From Methylotenera sp965234545 (GTDB lineage: Bacteria > Pseudomonadota > Gammaproteobacteria > Burkholderiales > Methylophilaceae): a stretch of DNA of 64,000 bases. Shown here in pieces: positions 33,244 to 42,303 of the stretch. The stretch covers positions 1,550,001 through 1,614,000 of the forward strand of contig OZ248348.1 of the NCBI GenBank assembly GCA_965234545.1. Direction: 5' to 3'. The position numbers and the translations under genes were made by a program. The number at the start of each line of letters is the position of its first letter. Position 1 is the first letter of the stretch. The notes under the pieces were generated by a model, which had not been told where the DNA came from, did not search any database, and saw nothing but the letters and a program-made list of their open reading frames with translations.

Positions 33244-34146
33244 ATGACTACGCCTTTACTCCAAACGCACTTAGCCAGCCTTAAACGCATACACCAAGGT
33301 AAAGTGCGTGACATTTATGAAATCGATGCACACACCATGTTGCTGGTGAGCACAGACAGGCTGTCTGCCTTCGACGTAATATTGCCAACCGGCATCGCCC
33401 ACAAAGGCGCCATGTTGACGCAAATGGCTAATTTTTGGTTTGAAAAACTGCAGCACATAGTGCCCAACCACTTAACCGGCATCGCCCCTAATAGCGTGGT
33501 GACGGATCCGATCGAGCAAGCGCAATTGGGCTCGCGCGCCGTGGTGGTGAAAAAATTAAAAGCCCTGCCCATAGAAGCGATCGTGCGTGGCTACTTGGTC
33601 GGCAGTGGCTGGAAAGAATACCAAGCGCGTGGCACCGTCTGCGGCATTCCCCTAGCGGCTGGCCTACAAGAAGCCGCGCAATTAGCCGAACCCATATTCA
33701 CCCCATCCAGTAAAGCCGCGGTGGGTGAACACGATGAAAACATCAGCCTAGCGCAATGCGCTGACTTGCTTGGTGCAGACATGGCCGCGCAAGTGGCTAA
33801 GGTCGCCATTGCCTTATACAAAGAGGCGGCGGCGTATGCCTTAACACGCGGCATCATCATCGCCGACACCAAATTTGAATTCGGCCTAGACGAGCAAGGC
33901 GTGTTGCACGTCATGGACGAGGTACTCACTCCAGACTCATCGCGTTTTTGGCCTGCCGACAGCTACGTCGTGGGTAAGAACCCACCGAGCTACGACAAGC
34001 AATACGTGCGCGATTGGCTAGAAGCCAGCGGTTGGAATAAAACTGCCCCGGCCCCGGCTCTACCAGCTGATGTGGCAAAGAAAACCAGTGAAAAATACAT
34101 GGAAGCCTTTGAGCGCATCACTGGTCATGCCTTAAAAATTGACTAA
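33244..34146 (+). CDS. purC: Phosphoribosylaminoimidazole-succinocarboxamide synthase
   Basis: SAICAR synthase joins aspartate to CAIR in purine synthesis using ATP. At 300 residues it is the longer form common in betaproteobacteria, compared with about 237 in E. coli. Motifs include RIHQGKVRDIYEID (ATP loop), LLVSTDRLSAFDVILP, VVVKKLKALPIEAIVRGYLVGSGW, and the metal/substrate site IIADTKFEFG...DEVLTPDSSRFW. It has its own likely promoter at 33182-33209. purE and purK, often next to it in this class, are absent here. Confidence 0.96.
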   Translation: MTTPLLQTHLASLKRIHQGKVRDIYEIDAHTMLLVSTDRLSAFDVILPTGIAHKGAMLTQMANFWFEKLQHIVPNHLTGIAPNSVVTDPIEQAQLGSRAVVVKKLKALPIEAIVRGYLVGSGWKEYQARGTVCGIPLAAGLQEAAQLAEPIFTPSSKAAVGEHDENISLAQCADLLGADMAAQVAKVAIALYKEAAAYALTRGIIIADTKFEFGLDEQGVLHVMDEVLTPDSSRFWPADSYVVGKNPPSYDKQYVRDWLEASGWNKTAPAPALPADVAKKTSEKYMEAFERITGHALKID

Positions 34147-34167
34147 TGGCCGCTAGACCGGTGCCGC

Positions 34168-34461
34168 GTGATTAAGCAATTAAAAATTTACGCCAAGCAA
34201 CTCAAGCAGGAGTTAGCCGTTTACCGTTTATTGTTAAAGCACCCGCGCACACCCCTGCTAGCTAAGCTGTTGTTGGCTCTAGCCATAGGCTATTTATTAT
34301 TGCCCTTCGACCTGATACCGGACTTTATTCCCGTGCTCGGCCAATTAGACGAACTGATCATCATCCCGCTACTGGTCTATTTGGCGGTATTGCTGATACC
34401 GAAAGGTCTGCTAGTAAGCTGCCGAGTGCAAGTGCAGGCTAGCCAAGCGCCAGAGGTTTAA
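34168..34461 (+). CDS. DUF1232 (YkvA-like) small membrane protein
   Basis: A 97-residue protein with the DUF1232 core: HPRTPLLAKLLLALAIGYLLLPFDLIPDFIPVLGQLDEL, here at about residues 25-62. It has a hydrophobic helix at about 34-50, the invariant YLLLPFDLIPDFIP stretch and a second hydrophobic helix at about 62-80. Function is unknown. The start is GTG at 34168, 21 bp after purC, suggesting co-transcription. A later ppa promoter lies just past its stop. Confidence 0.85.
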   Translation: MIKQLKIYAKQLKQELAVYRLLLKHPRTPLLAKLLLALAIGYLLLPFDLIPDFIPVLGQLDELIIIPLLVYLAVLLIPKGLLVSCRVQVQASQAPEV

Positions 34462-34475
34462 TTGTATTATCGGCG

Positions 34476-34503
34476 TTAATTTAGCCGGCTCGCTTGTTAT
34501 AAT
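34476..34503 (+). promoter_or_regulatory. Putative ppa promoter
   Basis: A perfect -10 TATAAT (34498-34503) is preceded at 16 bp by TTAATT (34476-34481, 3 of 6 matches to the -35 consensus). The -10 lies 56 bp before the ppa ATG, in the only noncoding gap between the DUF1232 gene and ppa. Confidence 0.5.
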
Positions 34504-34558
34504 TGCGGCTCAAAATTTAAGTAAAGCATACATTCATTTTAATAGTTAGGATTTAGTC

Positions 34559-35107
34559 ATGTCGTTAAACCAAGTACCCACCGGTAAAGATGTACCCAAT
34601 GATTTCAATGTGATCATTGAAATTCCCATGCAAGGCGACCCCGTTAAATACGAAGTAGACAAGGACAGCGGCGCTATTTTTGTAGACCGCTTCATGGGTA
34701 CGGCCATGCAGTACCCAACAAATTACGGTTATGTGCCGCACACCTTGGCCGATGATGGCGACCCAGTCGATGTCTTGGTCATGACGCCAGTGGCACTCAT
34801 TCCTGGCGTGGTGGTGCGTTGCCGTCCACTAGGCGTATTGCTAATGGAAGACGAAGCCGGTTTAGACGCAAAAGTGTTGGCCGTGCCAGTAGAAAAAGTG
34901 TGCGGTTTATACGGCCACCTTAAAACCCATACGGATTTATCAGCTTGGCGCCTAGACATGATTGCCCACTTCTTTGAGCATTACAAAGATTTGGATAAAG
35001 GCAAATGGGTCAAAATTAACGGTTGGGGCGATATCGATCAAGCCAAGAAAGAAATCTTGGACGGCGTGGCCAACTACAATAACGCCAAGGTAAAACCAGC
35101 CTTCTAG
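34559..35107 (+). CDS. ppa: Inorganic pyrophosphatase
   Basis: Soluble family I pyrophosphatase that hydrolyses PPi from biosynthetic reactions. It has 182 residues, the standard bacterial length. Catalytic motifs are EVDKDSGAIFVDRF, the signature DDGDPVDVLV (metal-binding Asp cluster) and EDEAGLDAKVLAVP. The C-terminal VKINGWGDIDQAKKEI is also typical. The upstream TTAGGATTT is the ribosome site. It is probably transcribed from its own promoter at 34476-34503 and converges with the YgjP-type gene 17 bp away. Confidence 0.97.
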   Translation: MSLNQVPTGKDVPNDFNVIIEIPMQGDPVKYEVDKDSGAIFVDRFMGTAMQYPTNYGYVPHTLADDGDPVDVLVMTPVALIPGVVVRCRPLGVLLMEDEAGLDAKVLAVPVEKVCGLYGHLKTHTDLSAWRLDMIAHFFEHYKDLDKGKWVKINGWGDIDQAKKEILDGVANYNNAKVKPAF

Positions 35108-35124
35108 ACTGAAAAGATGAATCG

Positions 35125-35832
35125 CTAAATGCGATGCAAGCTGGCCGACAGGGCTTTTAATTCCTTTTCGGCCCGCTTGTAATCCGGACAAATACTGGCC
35201 ACCGTGGCCCAAAATTTAGCCGAGTGGTTCATTTCTTTTAAATGCGCCAACTCGTGGCAAACCACGTAGTTAATGATGTACGGTGGCGCTTGCAATAAGC
35301 GCCAATTCAAACGGATTTGTTTTCTCGAATTGCAACTGCCCCAGCGTGAACTGGCGTTAGATAAAGCCAAGCAAGCAAAGCTAACGCCAAGCTTACTGGC
35401 GAACAATTCCAAACGCCGGCTAAAATCCAACAAGGCTTGTTTCTTGTACCAAACCAGCACCTTACGCGCCACCAGCTTTGCATCCTGCGGATTAGGCAAG
35501 GCCAGTTGCAAAATACCGGGCTCGTGCTGCACCGCTTTAGACTGCGCGTCGTGCTCTACCACCAGCCGCATAGGCTGACCTAAATAAAGCAAACTCGCAC
35601 CGTGTTGCCAAGCCATGGCCGGTACTTGACTGGCACTTAAGGCGGCCAGCTTCTTGACTATCCAATCGGATTTTTTGACTAATAGGCTTTCTAGCTCGGC
35701 TTGCGAGATGCGCTGTGGGGCATGCACCAACAAGCCTTGGGCGCTTATTTTTAAGCCCACGCTTCGTCGTGGGCGGCGACTTAGCTGGTAGGGCACTTGT
35801 ACACCGCTGGCCAAGGTCAGCACGTGGCTCAT
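35125..35832 (-). CDS. YgjP/DUF45-type metal-dependent hydrolase
   Basis: A 235-residue protein of the YgjP (DUF45, M48-like) family. The zinc motif HELAH is in IINYVVCHELAHLKEMNHSAKFW (about residues 185-207), with the third ligand in NHS. The stretch RWGSCNSRKQIRLNWRLLQAP just before it is the other family hallmark. There is no signal peptide or membrane segment, so it acts in the cytoplasm. The substrate is unknown. Its ATG overlaps the plsC stop by 4 bp, placing it last in the long minus-strand string that begins with miaB. Confidence 0.88.
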   Translation of the reverse strand: MSHVLTLASGVQVPYQLSRRPRRSVGLKISAQGLLVHAPQRISQAELESLLVKKSDWIVKKLAALSASQVPAMAWQHGASLLYLGQPMRLVVEHDAQSKAVQHEPGILQLALPNPQDAKLVARKVLVWYKKQALLDFSRRLELFASKLGVSFACLALSNASSRWGSCNSRKQIRLNWRLLQAPPYIINYVVCHELAHLKEMNHSAKFWATVASICPDYKRAEKELKALSASLHRI

Positions 35833-36536
35833 GCTGCGTTAATCACCTGCATTTGCGCCTCTATCCACTGCTCGACTTTAAGGTTGAGCGCATCGGCTTT
35901 GAGGTCTGCCGTGGCTATGGCTGGGCCTATGTGCAACTTAATCACACCGGCTTGCTTAATGAAGCCCTTGGGCCAACAATGGCCAGCATTATGTGCCACG
36001 GGCAGGACTGGGGTCTTAGTTTGGCAGGCCAGCCATGCCCCGCCTATGTGGTATTTACCCTGCTGATGGGGACGCATGCGCGTGCCTTCTGGGAATATCA
36101 CCACCCACAGACCTTGCGCCAACCTCGCCTGACCTTTACTCACCAACTGCTTGAGGGCTTCACGCCCAGAGGCGCGGTTAATGGCAATCGGCGAAGTCAT
36201 GGCCAAACCCCAACCAAAAATGGGGATCCACAATAATTCGCGTTTTAGCACGTAAACTTGGGTAGGGAATATCGCTTGAAAAGCAAAGGTTTCCCAAGTC
36301 GATTGGTGTTTAGCCAAAATGATGCAAGGCTTATCGGGTAGGTTTTCCATGCCACTTATCTCATGGCGTATATTGCAGGTGACCCGTAACCACCAAATCA
36401 TGCTGCGTGCCCAGCCCGAGATAAGTTGGTTGCGCAAGATGGGATGAACTGGCCAGGCCAGCAAAGCGATGAGCGTAAAGACCGGTGCGGTGATCAGTTG
36501 GCCGATAAAAAACAAGCTGGAGCGAAGAAAAAGCAT
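35829..36536 (-). CDS. plsC: 1-acyl-sn-glycerol-3-phosphate acyltransferase
   Basis: Inner-membrane enzyme that adds the second acyl chain to lysophosphatidic acid. The ATG at 36536 gives 236 residues starting MLFLRSSLFFIG. The earlier TTG at 36563 would overlap gmhB. One or two N-terminal membrane helices (about 5-40) precede the catalytic block: motif 1 is KHQSTWET (HX4E rather than the commoner HX4D), motif 2 is IPIFGWGLAM, and motif 3 is VIFPEGTRM. It follows gmhB by 4 bp, a usual betaproteobacterial pairing. Confidence 0.93.
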   Translation of the reverse strand: MLFLRSSLFFIGQLITAPVFTLIALLAWPVHPILRNQLISGWARSMIWWLRVTCNIRHEISGMENLPDKPCIILAKHQSTWETFAFQAIFPTQVYVLKRELLWIPIFGWGLAMTSPIAINRASGREALKQLVSKGQARLAQGLWVVIFPEGTRMRPHQQGKYHIGGAWLACQTKTPVLPVAHNAGHCWPKGFIKQAGVIKLHIGPAIATADLKADALNLKVEQWIEAQMQVINAA

Positions 36537-36540
36537 GGGC

Positions 36541-37107
36541 TTATCCCCAATGCGGGCTAGCAATAATGCGTTGCACCGCTTCGGCTAAATCCTCGCACAC
36601 CCAAGTGTTGTCTGGCAAGGCTAAATTAGCGTCGGCCTTGGCAGCGGCCAAGGTTGCCTCACCCTTACCGCTTAAGACTAAAATAGGCTGGCAACCGACG
36701 GCTGCAAAGGCTTGTAAATCTCGCAATGCATCGCCCACTGCCGCTACGCCATGCAACTCAACAGCAAAACGTTTAGCGATGTCTTCCACCATGGCCACGT
36801 CGGGTTTACGGCAACGGCAATGCTCGTCTGCGGCATGCGGGCAATAGAATATGGCATCGATACGGCCGCCCACTGCGGCCAATTCGCGGTTCATTTTCTC
36901 GTGTATGCTGTTGAGTGTGGCCATATCGAATAAGCCGCGGCTGATACCCGATTGATTGGTGGCCACCGCCACCCGGTAGCCGGATTGGTTAAGCAAGGCA
37001 ATCGCGTCCAAGCTGCCTGGCAAAGCCACCCACTCATTGGGACTTTTGATGAAATTAGCCGAATCCCGATTGATGACGCCGTCCCTATCTAAAATCACTA
37101 ACTTCAT
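36541..37107 (-). CDS. gmhB: D-glycero-beta-D-manno-heptose 1,7-bisphosphate 7-phosphatase
   Basis: HAD-family phosphatase that removes the 7-phosphate in ADP-heptose synthesis for the LPS inner core. The 188 residues show motif I LDRDGVINRD, motif II ATNQSGISRG, the zinc-binding loop CPHAADEHCRCRKP unique to GmhB, and motif IV AVGDALRDLQAF. It lies 13 bp after glyS. The gene order glyQ-glyS-gmhB-plsC is common in betaproteobacteria. Confidence 0.95.
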   Translation of the reverse strand: MKLVILDRDGVINRDSANFIKSPNEWVALPGSLDAIALLNQSGYRVAVATNQSGISRGLFDMATLNSIHEKMNRELAAVGGRIDAIFYCPHAADEHCRCRKPDVAMVEDIAKRFAVELHGVAAVGDALRDLQAFAAVGCQPILVLSGKGEATLAAAKADANLALPDNTWVCEDLAEAVQRIIASPHWG

Positions 37108-37120
37108 TGGGCTACCGTGC

Positions 37121-39223
37121 TTAGCTGGCTAGTTTCGACAAGTCGGCCACGCGGTTCATGGTTTGATGCAACACCGCCAGCAAGCCTAAACGGTTGGCTT
37201 TTAAGGCCGGGTCATCGGCATTGACCATGACCTTGTCGAAAAAAGCATCCACCGGCGCTTTAAGGGCCGCTAATGATTGCAAGGATGCCGTGTAATCGCC
37301 CAACTCAAACAAGCGATTGGCTTCTGGTACCACCGCCATCAAGGCTTGATTCAGGGCTATTTCTGCCGGTTCTTGCAACAAGCTGGCCTGCACTTGCGCC
37401 GGCACTGCTGCTTCGACTTTTTTCAGTATATTGCTCACGCGCTTATTGGCAGCGGCCAAGGCCGGCGCTTCGGCTAAGGCAGAGAAAGCCTTAACCGCTT
37501 CTAAACGCAGTGGCACCAAATGGATTTGTTCTGGCATTTGACTGAGCACGGCCTCTACTTCCAGGGCACTGTAACCTTGCTCTTGCAGCGTATTGGCCAA
37601 TCGGTCAAAACAAAATACCGATACCGCTAAACGCGTCTCCTCGCTTAAGCCGGGAAAGCCACTGGCCGCCGTGCTTAACAAGGCCGACAAATTTAAAGCC
37701 AACTTGTTTTCTATCAGCATGCGCAGCACACCCAAGGCATGACGACGCAAACCAAAGGGGTCTTTATCGCCACTGGGTTTTTCACCTATGCTAAATAAAC
37801 CCAGCAAGGTTTCTAATTTATCCGCCAAAGCCACGGCAATACCGACTGGATTACGTGGCAAGCTGTCGCCCGCAAAGCGCGGTTTGTAATGGTCTTCTAT
37901 GGCATACGCCACGTCATCGTCTATGCCTTCGTGTTGGGCGTAATAACGGCCCATGATGCCCTGCAACTCAGGAAATTCACCCACCATGTCGGTGACCAAA
38001 TCGGCCTTGGCCAATTGCGCGGCCAATGCGGCTTGCCTGGCTAAGTCTGCGCCGCCTAACTGCATGGCAATGGCACTAGCCATTTCACTCACCCTGGCCG
38101 TGCGCTGGCCTTGTGAGCCGAGCTTATTGTGGTAAACCACTTTATTCAAACTCTCTAGGCGGCTGGCTAAGGTTTTTTTGCGGTCTTGATCAAAGAAAAA
38201 TTTGGCATCGGCTAGACGCGGGCGCACCACCCGTTCATTGCCACCTATAACGGCACTGGCATCGTCCGGACTGATGTTGGATACAATCAAAAAGCGGTTG
38301 GTTAACTTAGCCTGCGCGTCCAACAAAGGGAAGTACTTTTGATTGGCCTTCATGGTCAAAATCAAGCATTCTTGCGGCACTTCCAAATACACGGCTTCAA
38401 ATTGGCCCAACAAAACATTGGGGCGCTCAACCAAGGCCGTCACTTCATCCAACAAGGCTTCGTCTTGTATTGGTTTGAGTTGCTGTTTGGCCGCAGCGGC
38501 ATTAAGTTGCCCTAGAATGTCAGCGCGACGTTCAGCAAAACTGGCTATCACTGCGCCCTCTTGCCTAAGCTGCGCAGCGTAACTATCGGCATCCTTTAGG
38601 GTAATCGGCGATACCTTAGCCTCAAAACGGTGACCTTGGGTTTGCGCGGTCGCCGTTAATCCAAGCGCCGTCACCGGCACCACCTCATTGCCGTGCATGG
38701 CCACCAAGCCGTGGGCAGGGCGCACAAAATTAACGTTGCTCCAGCCGTCGGCCAATTGATAACTCATGACTTTGGGTATAGGCAACTTGGCGATGGCCTC
38801 GTTTAACGCCGATTGCAATCCTTCTTTTAAGCTCTGGCCTTTTTGCGTCACCTCAATAAACAAAGCCTCATTTTTACCGTCCATTTGACGACTGAGTTGC
38901 GGCACGGCGGATTCGTCTAAACCCAGGCCATTTAAGCGTTTAATTAGAGCCGGCGTGGCCTGCCCGTTTGCGTCCAAGCCCACACTGACTGGCATCAGTT
39001 TTTGCACACTGGTTTTATCCGAGGCCATCGCCGCAACCTGGGTCGCATGCATGGCCAAACGGCGGGGCGTGGCATAAGCGGTCAAGGCACTGCTGGTATC
39101 GACCAAGCCCAATGCGTGCAAGTTTTCAAATAGCAATTCAGAAAAAGCCTGACCCAATTTGTTTAACACCTTGGGTGGCAACTCTTCTACAAACAATTCG
39201 ACTAACAGGTTTTTTTGACTCAT
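37121..39223 (-). CDS. glyS: Glycyl-tRNA synthetase beta subunit
   Basis: The large subunit of the bacterial alpha2beta2 GlyRS; it binds tRNA(Gly). It has 700 residues, as usual. Recognisable segments are LLVELFVEELPPKVL at the N-terminus, the B3/4-like region, HD-like DLVTDMVGEFPELQGIMGRYYA, and DPFGLRRHALGVLRM. The C-terminal DALR-type helical domain ends in MNRVADLSKLA. Its ATG overlaps the glyQ TGA by 4 bp, coupling equal production of the two subunits. Confidence 0.97.
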   Translation of the reverse strand: MSQKNLLVELFVEELPPKVLNKLGQAFSELLFENLHALGLVDTSSALTAYATPRRLAMHATQVAAMASDKTSVQKLMPVSVGLDANGQATPALIKRLNGLGLDESAVPQLSRQMDGKNEALFIEVTQKGQSLKEGLQSALNEAIAKLPIPKVMSYQLADGWSNVNFVRPAHGLVAMHGNEVVPVTALGLTATAQTQGHRFEAKVSPITLKDADSYAAQLRQEGAVIASFAERRADILGQLNAAAAKQQLKPIQDEALLDEVTALVERPNVLLGQFEAVYLEVPQECLILTMKANQKYFPLLDAQAKLTNRFLIVSNISPDDASAVIGGNERVVRPRLADAKFFFDQDRKKTLASRLESLNKVVYHNKLGSQGQRTARVSEMASAIAMQLGGADLARQAALAAQLAKADLVTDMVGEFPELQGIMGRYYAQHEGIDDDVAYAIEDHYKPRFAGDSLPRNPVGIAVALADKLETLLGLFSIGEKPSGDKDPFGLRRHALGVLRMLIENKLALNLSALLSTAASGFPGLSEETRLAVSVFCFDRLANTLQEQGYSALEVEAVLSQMPEQIHLVPLRLEAVKAFSALAEAPALAAANKRVSNILKKVEAAVPAQVQASLLQEPAEIALNQALMAVVPEANRLFELGDYTASLQSLAALKAPVDAFFDKVMVNADDPALKANRLGLLAVLHQTMNRVADLSKLAS

Positions 39224-40158
39224 GCTGCGGCTTTCTTGGCTAAATCGGTTAACACTTCATCCGCCCAATCCTTGGGCGCCATAGGGAAGCCTAAACGGGC
39301 ACGGCTGTCTAAATAACTGGCCGCGACCGATCTGGCCAAGTTGCGTATGCGGCCTATGTAGCCGGCACGTTCAGTGACTGAAATGGCGCCGCGAGCATCC
39401 AATAAATTGAAAGTATGGGCGGCTTTAAGCACTTGTTCGTAAGCCGGCAGAGCCAACTGGTTTTCCATGAGATGCTGGGCTTGTTTCTCGTGCGCGGTAA
39501 ACGCGGTGAATAAGAAATCGGCATCCGAATGCTCAAAGTTATAGGCCGATTGCTCTTTTTCATTTTGCAAGTAAACGTCGCCGTAACTTAAACGCTCGCC
39601 GTTTGGCCCAACGGTCCAAGTTAAATCGTAAACGTTATCGACGCCTTGCAAATACATGGCCAATCGCTCTAAACCGTAAGTGATTTCACCGGTAATGGGT
39701 TTGCAATTGATGCCCCCTACTTGCTGGAAATAGGTGAACTGGGTGACCTCCATGCCGTTTAGCCATACCTCCCAACCTAAGCCCCAAGCGCCTAAGGTCG
39801 GGTTTTCCCAGTCGTCTTCAACAAAGCGTATGTCGTTTTTTTTCAAATCAAAACCCAAGGCCGCCAAGGAACCCAAGTACAACTCCAATATGTCGGCAGG
39901 CGCGGGTTTTAACACCACCTGAAATTGATAATAGTGCTGCAAGCGATTGGGGTTTTCACCGTAGCGCCCGTCTTTAGGACGACGACTCGGTTGCACGTAG
40001 GCCGCTTTCCATGGCTCAGGGCCAAGTGAGCGTAAAAAGGTAGCCGTGTGCGAAGTGCCGGCACCCACTTCCATGTCATAGGATTGCAACAGGGCGCAAC
40101 CGCGGTCCGACCAATAGGTTTGCAGGGTGAGGATAATTTGTTGAAATGTAAGCGCCAT
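39220..40158 (-). CDS. glyQ: Glycyl-tRNA synthetase alpha subunit
   Basis: Class II catalytic subunit of alpha2beta2 GlyRS; it activates glycine with ATP. The ATG at 40158 gives 312 residues starting MALTFQQIILTLQ. A longer frame to 40197 is not supported by the family. Motifs include the start TYWSDRGCALLQSYDMEVGAGTSH, the conserved AYVQPSRRPKDGRYGENPNR and TYGLERLAMYLQ. It precedes glyS with a 4-bp overlap and follows lnt by 56 bp. Confidence 0.97.
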   Translation of the reverse strand: MALTFQQIILTLQTYWSDRGCALLQSYDMEVGAGTSHTATFLRSLGPEPWKAAYVQPSRRPKDGRYGENPNRLQHYYQFQVVLKPAPADILELYLGSLAALGFDLKKNDIRFVEDDWENPTLGAWGLGWEVWLNGMEVTQFTYFQQVGGINCKPITGEITYGLERLAMYLQGVDNVYDLTWTVGPNGERLSYGDVYLQNEKEQSAYNFEHSDADFLFTAFTAHEKQAQHLMENQLALPAYEQVLKAAHTFNLLDARGAISVTERAGYIGRIRNLARSVAASYLDSRARLGFPMAPKDWADEVLTDLAKKAAA

Positions 40159-40214
40159 GATGGATGCCTGTGGTTTAGTTGCTGGCTTTTGCCGCAAGCC
40201 GTAAAGCTGGAATT

Positions 40215-41732
40215 TTACTTTGTTTTAGCTCGCCTTGCCAAAAAATTAGGCACAAAAATGGCCAATAAACCTAGAAAACACAGCAGTAAAACCGGCTTGT
40301 TGGCAAAACGCACATAAGGGGTGCTGCCGCTGTAGCCTTGCGCCATAACCTGCAAGCTAGTCACGCTAAAATGCGGGGCCTGCGCCAACACCTGACCGCG
40401 CCTGTCTATCATGGCGGTGGCGCCGGTATTGGTGGCCCGCAATACCGTGCGGCCGGTTTCCATGGCGCGCGCCTGCGAAAACTGCAGGTGTTGATAAGCG
40501 GCGATGGATCGTCCATACCAGGCATCGTTACTGGCATTGACCAGTAAGCTGGCCGCCGGCAATTGCCGAATAATTTCCTCACCAAATACGTCTTCGTAGC
40601 AGATGTTAATCGCCACTTTTTGCCCAGCAATGGCCATAGGCTGAGGCACTATCGTGCCACGCGACAAATCGCTTAATGGCATATTCAGCCAATCGCGGTA
40701 AATCCAAGCAAACACGGCTTTGAATGGAATGAATTCGCCAAATGGCACCAAATGCGACTTGCGATACACTTCGTGGCCCGCACCCGCCATATTCAGCATG
40801 CTATTAAAATACTGGCCTTGCTGGTACTCAATGATACCGGCCAATACCGCCCCATTATTTTTTTGCGCGAGCGCCTTGATGCGCGCTTTAAATTCATCCG
40901 GCAAGGCGCTGGAGAGCATGGGCAGGGCCGTTTCCGGCATGACAATAAGCTGTGCGTCACTGGCCTCAGCCAAGCGCAAATAGTGCAGCAAGGTGCGCTC
41001 TACCATGTCTGGCGACCACTTTAAATCTTGCGCGATATTGCCTTGCAACAAAGCCACTTTAATCGGCGCCGACTGCGCTTGCGTCCATTGCACTTGCTTT
41101 AAGGCGAAGCCCGATAAGATGAGCATCAGCATGCCATAGATTAAGCGGCGTTTTAGTTTGGCAGGGGCCGCTAGCCGGCTAAAACAATAGGCCGCAGCGC
41201 AAGCTAGGGCAACGGCTATAAGCGATACCCCGTACACCCCAAGTATAGGCAGGTAGCCCGCCAAAGGGCTGGCTGGCACTTGGCTGTAGCCCATGCTTAA
41301 CCAGGGAAAGCCCGTGAAAATCCAACTGCGCGTCCAATCGGCTAAGGCCCACCATACCGGCACCGCTATCAGCAATTGACTGGATTGCGCCTTGACGGTT
41401 TTCAGGCTGAGCCAGCCCACTAGCGCAGGGAAAAGGGCCAAAAATGCACAAAGCAGCAGGGTCGCCAAGGCGGCCATCCACATAGGCATGTGTCCAAAAT
41501 CGTGCAGGCTGATGTAGATCCAATAGATGCCTGTGCAGAACAAGCCTAGGCCATAAAAAAAGCCGGCTAGGGCGGCTTGCTTAGGGGTGTCGCATTGCCA
41601 CCAAACCCAGCACAAGGCGGCAAGGGAGAGCAGGCTTAGGGGATATAAGTAAAAAGGCGCAAAACCCAATACACAGCTTGCGCCTAATAGAAATAAACAC
41701 AGTACTTGGACTAAACGGGATGAGTAAAGCAT
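40215..41732 (-). CDS. lnt: Apolipoprotein N-acyltransferase
   Basis: Inner-membrane enzyme that adds the third acyl chain to lipoproteins such as Pal (4425-5015). The 505 residues have about six N-terminal membrane helices (about 8-215) and a periplasmic nitrilase-like domain (about 220-470). The catalytic triad is Glu in IVMPETALP, Lys in YRKSHLVPFGEFIPF and Cys in AINICYEDVFGEE. A final membrane helix ends the protein. It sits after corC and the small BamE-like gene; corC-lnt pairing is widespread. Confidence 0.96.
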   Translation of the reverse strand: MLYSSRLVQVLCLFLLGASCVLGFAPFYLYPLSLLSLAALCWVWWQCDTPKQAALAGFFYGLGLFCTGIYWIYISLHDFGHMPMWMAALATLLLCAFLALFPALVGWLSLKTVKAQSSQLLIAVPVWWALADWTRSWIFTGFPWLSMGYSQVPASPLAGYLPILGVYGVSLIAVALACAAAYCFSRLAAPAKLKRRLIYGMLMLILSGFALKQVQWTQAQSAPIKVALLQGNIAQDLKWSPDMVERTLLHYLRLAEASDAQLIVMPETALPMLSSALPDEFKARIKALAQKNNGAVLAGIIEYQQGQYFNSMLNMAGAGHEVYRKSHLVPFGEFIPFKAVFAWIYRDWLNMPLSDLSRGTIVPQPMAIAGQKVAINICYEDVFGEEIIRQLPAASLLVNASNDAWYGRSIAAYQHLQFSQARAMETGRTVLRATNTGATAMIDRRGQVLAQAPHFSVTSLQVMAQGYSGSTPYVRFANKPVLLLCFLGLLAIFVPNFLARRAKTK

Positions 41733-41798
41733 GGGCTAAATTGTAGCCTGTTATAGCCCTTAACCGCAAAGCAATACGGCGGCTTGTTGGCCCGTGGT

Positions 41799-42188
41799 TT
41801 ATTCGGTCTTGCTGGGCACGTCGTATTTTTTACCGGCGTCCGGCCCTTCACTGCCATCGTTATTGATGAACACCACTTGCACGACTTTGTTATCGATAAA
41901 ATCCAACTCGGTGGTTTCATAATAACTGCCGTCGGCAGCGGTATTAATGTAGTGGTATTGCCAGATGGAGGCGACCACCTTGCCGGTGCTTTTTACTTTA
42001 ACGTCGTCGGCTTTGGCCGGTTCGCCAAACTGGGCGATGATTTTTGCTTTATCAAAACCGTTTATGGCACCGACAAAATCTTTTTCTAGGGTAGGAATTT
42101 CTAGTACGGCTGGTGCTTCCTCGGCCTTAACCGCCGTCATTAATAAAAGCGAGCTCAAGACTACCGCGAATAATGCACTGTATTTCAT
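41799..42188 (-). CDS. Secreted small protein, BamE/SmpA-like
   Basis: A 129-residue exported protein of unknown function. The Sec signal peptide covers residues 1-22 (MKYSALFAVV...VKA). No lipobox is present, so it should be a soluble periplasmic protein. The mature part has a BamE/SmpA/OmlA-like pattern: a helix-turn with IIAQFGEPAKADD, then IWQYHYI and ELDFIDNKVVQVVF strands. The ATG at 42188 opens the signal peptide directly and is preferred to 42200. It sits between corC and lnt, normally neighbours, and has a fair promoter of its own at 42253-42281. Confidence 0.7.
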   Translation of the reverse strand: MKYSALFAVVLSSLLLMTAVKAEEAPAVLEIPTLEKDFVGAINGFDKAKIIAQFGEPAKADDVKVKSTGKVVASIWQYHYINTAADGSYYETTELDFIDNKVVQVVFINNDGSEGPDAGKKYDVPSKTE

Positions 42189-42252
42189 TACCGACTCCAA
42201 TCAAAAAAACGTTATTTTTTAAATGCCACGCAAGCTGTGAGCAGGCTAAGCT

Positions 42253-42281
42253 AGAATAAGTTCCTTGATAGAAAGCGGCAA
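42253..42281 (-). promoter_or_regulatory. Putative promoter for the BamE-like gene
   Basis: On the minus strand, -35 TTGCCG (42281-42276) and -10 TATTCT (42258-42253), each matching 4 of 6 consensus bases, are separated by exactly 17 bp. They lie 65 bp before the ATG at 42188, in the 115-bp gap after corC. Confidence 0.45.
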
Positions 42282-42303
42282 TGTTAGAGCAGCCACGCCA
42301 CAG

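Noticed and set aside
35715..36236. A 173-codon plus-strand frame opposite plsC and the YgjP-type gene
   Set aside because: It spans two clear minus-strand genes and shows no domain or ribosome site.
42200..42225. AAAAAAACGTTATTTTTT as a possible terminator
   Set aside because: The stem has no GC pairs beyond a central CG and it sits in the leader of a gene, not after one.
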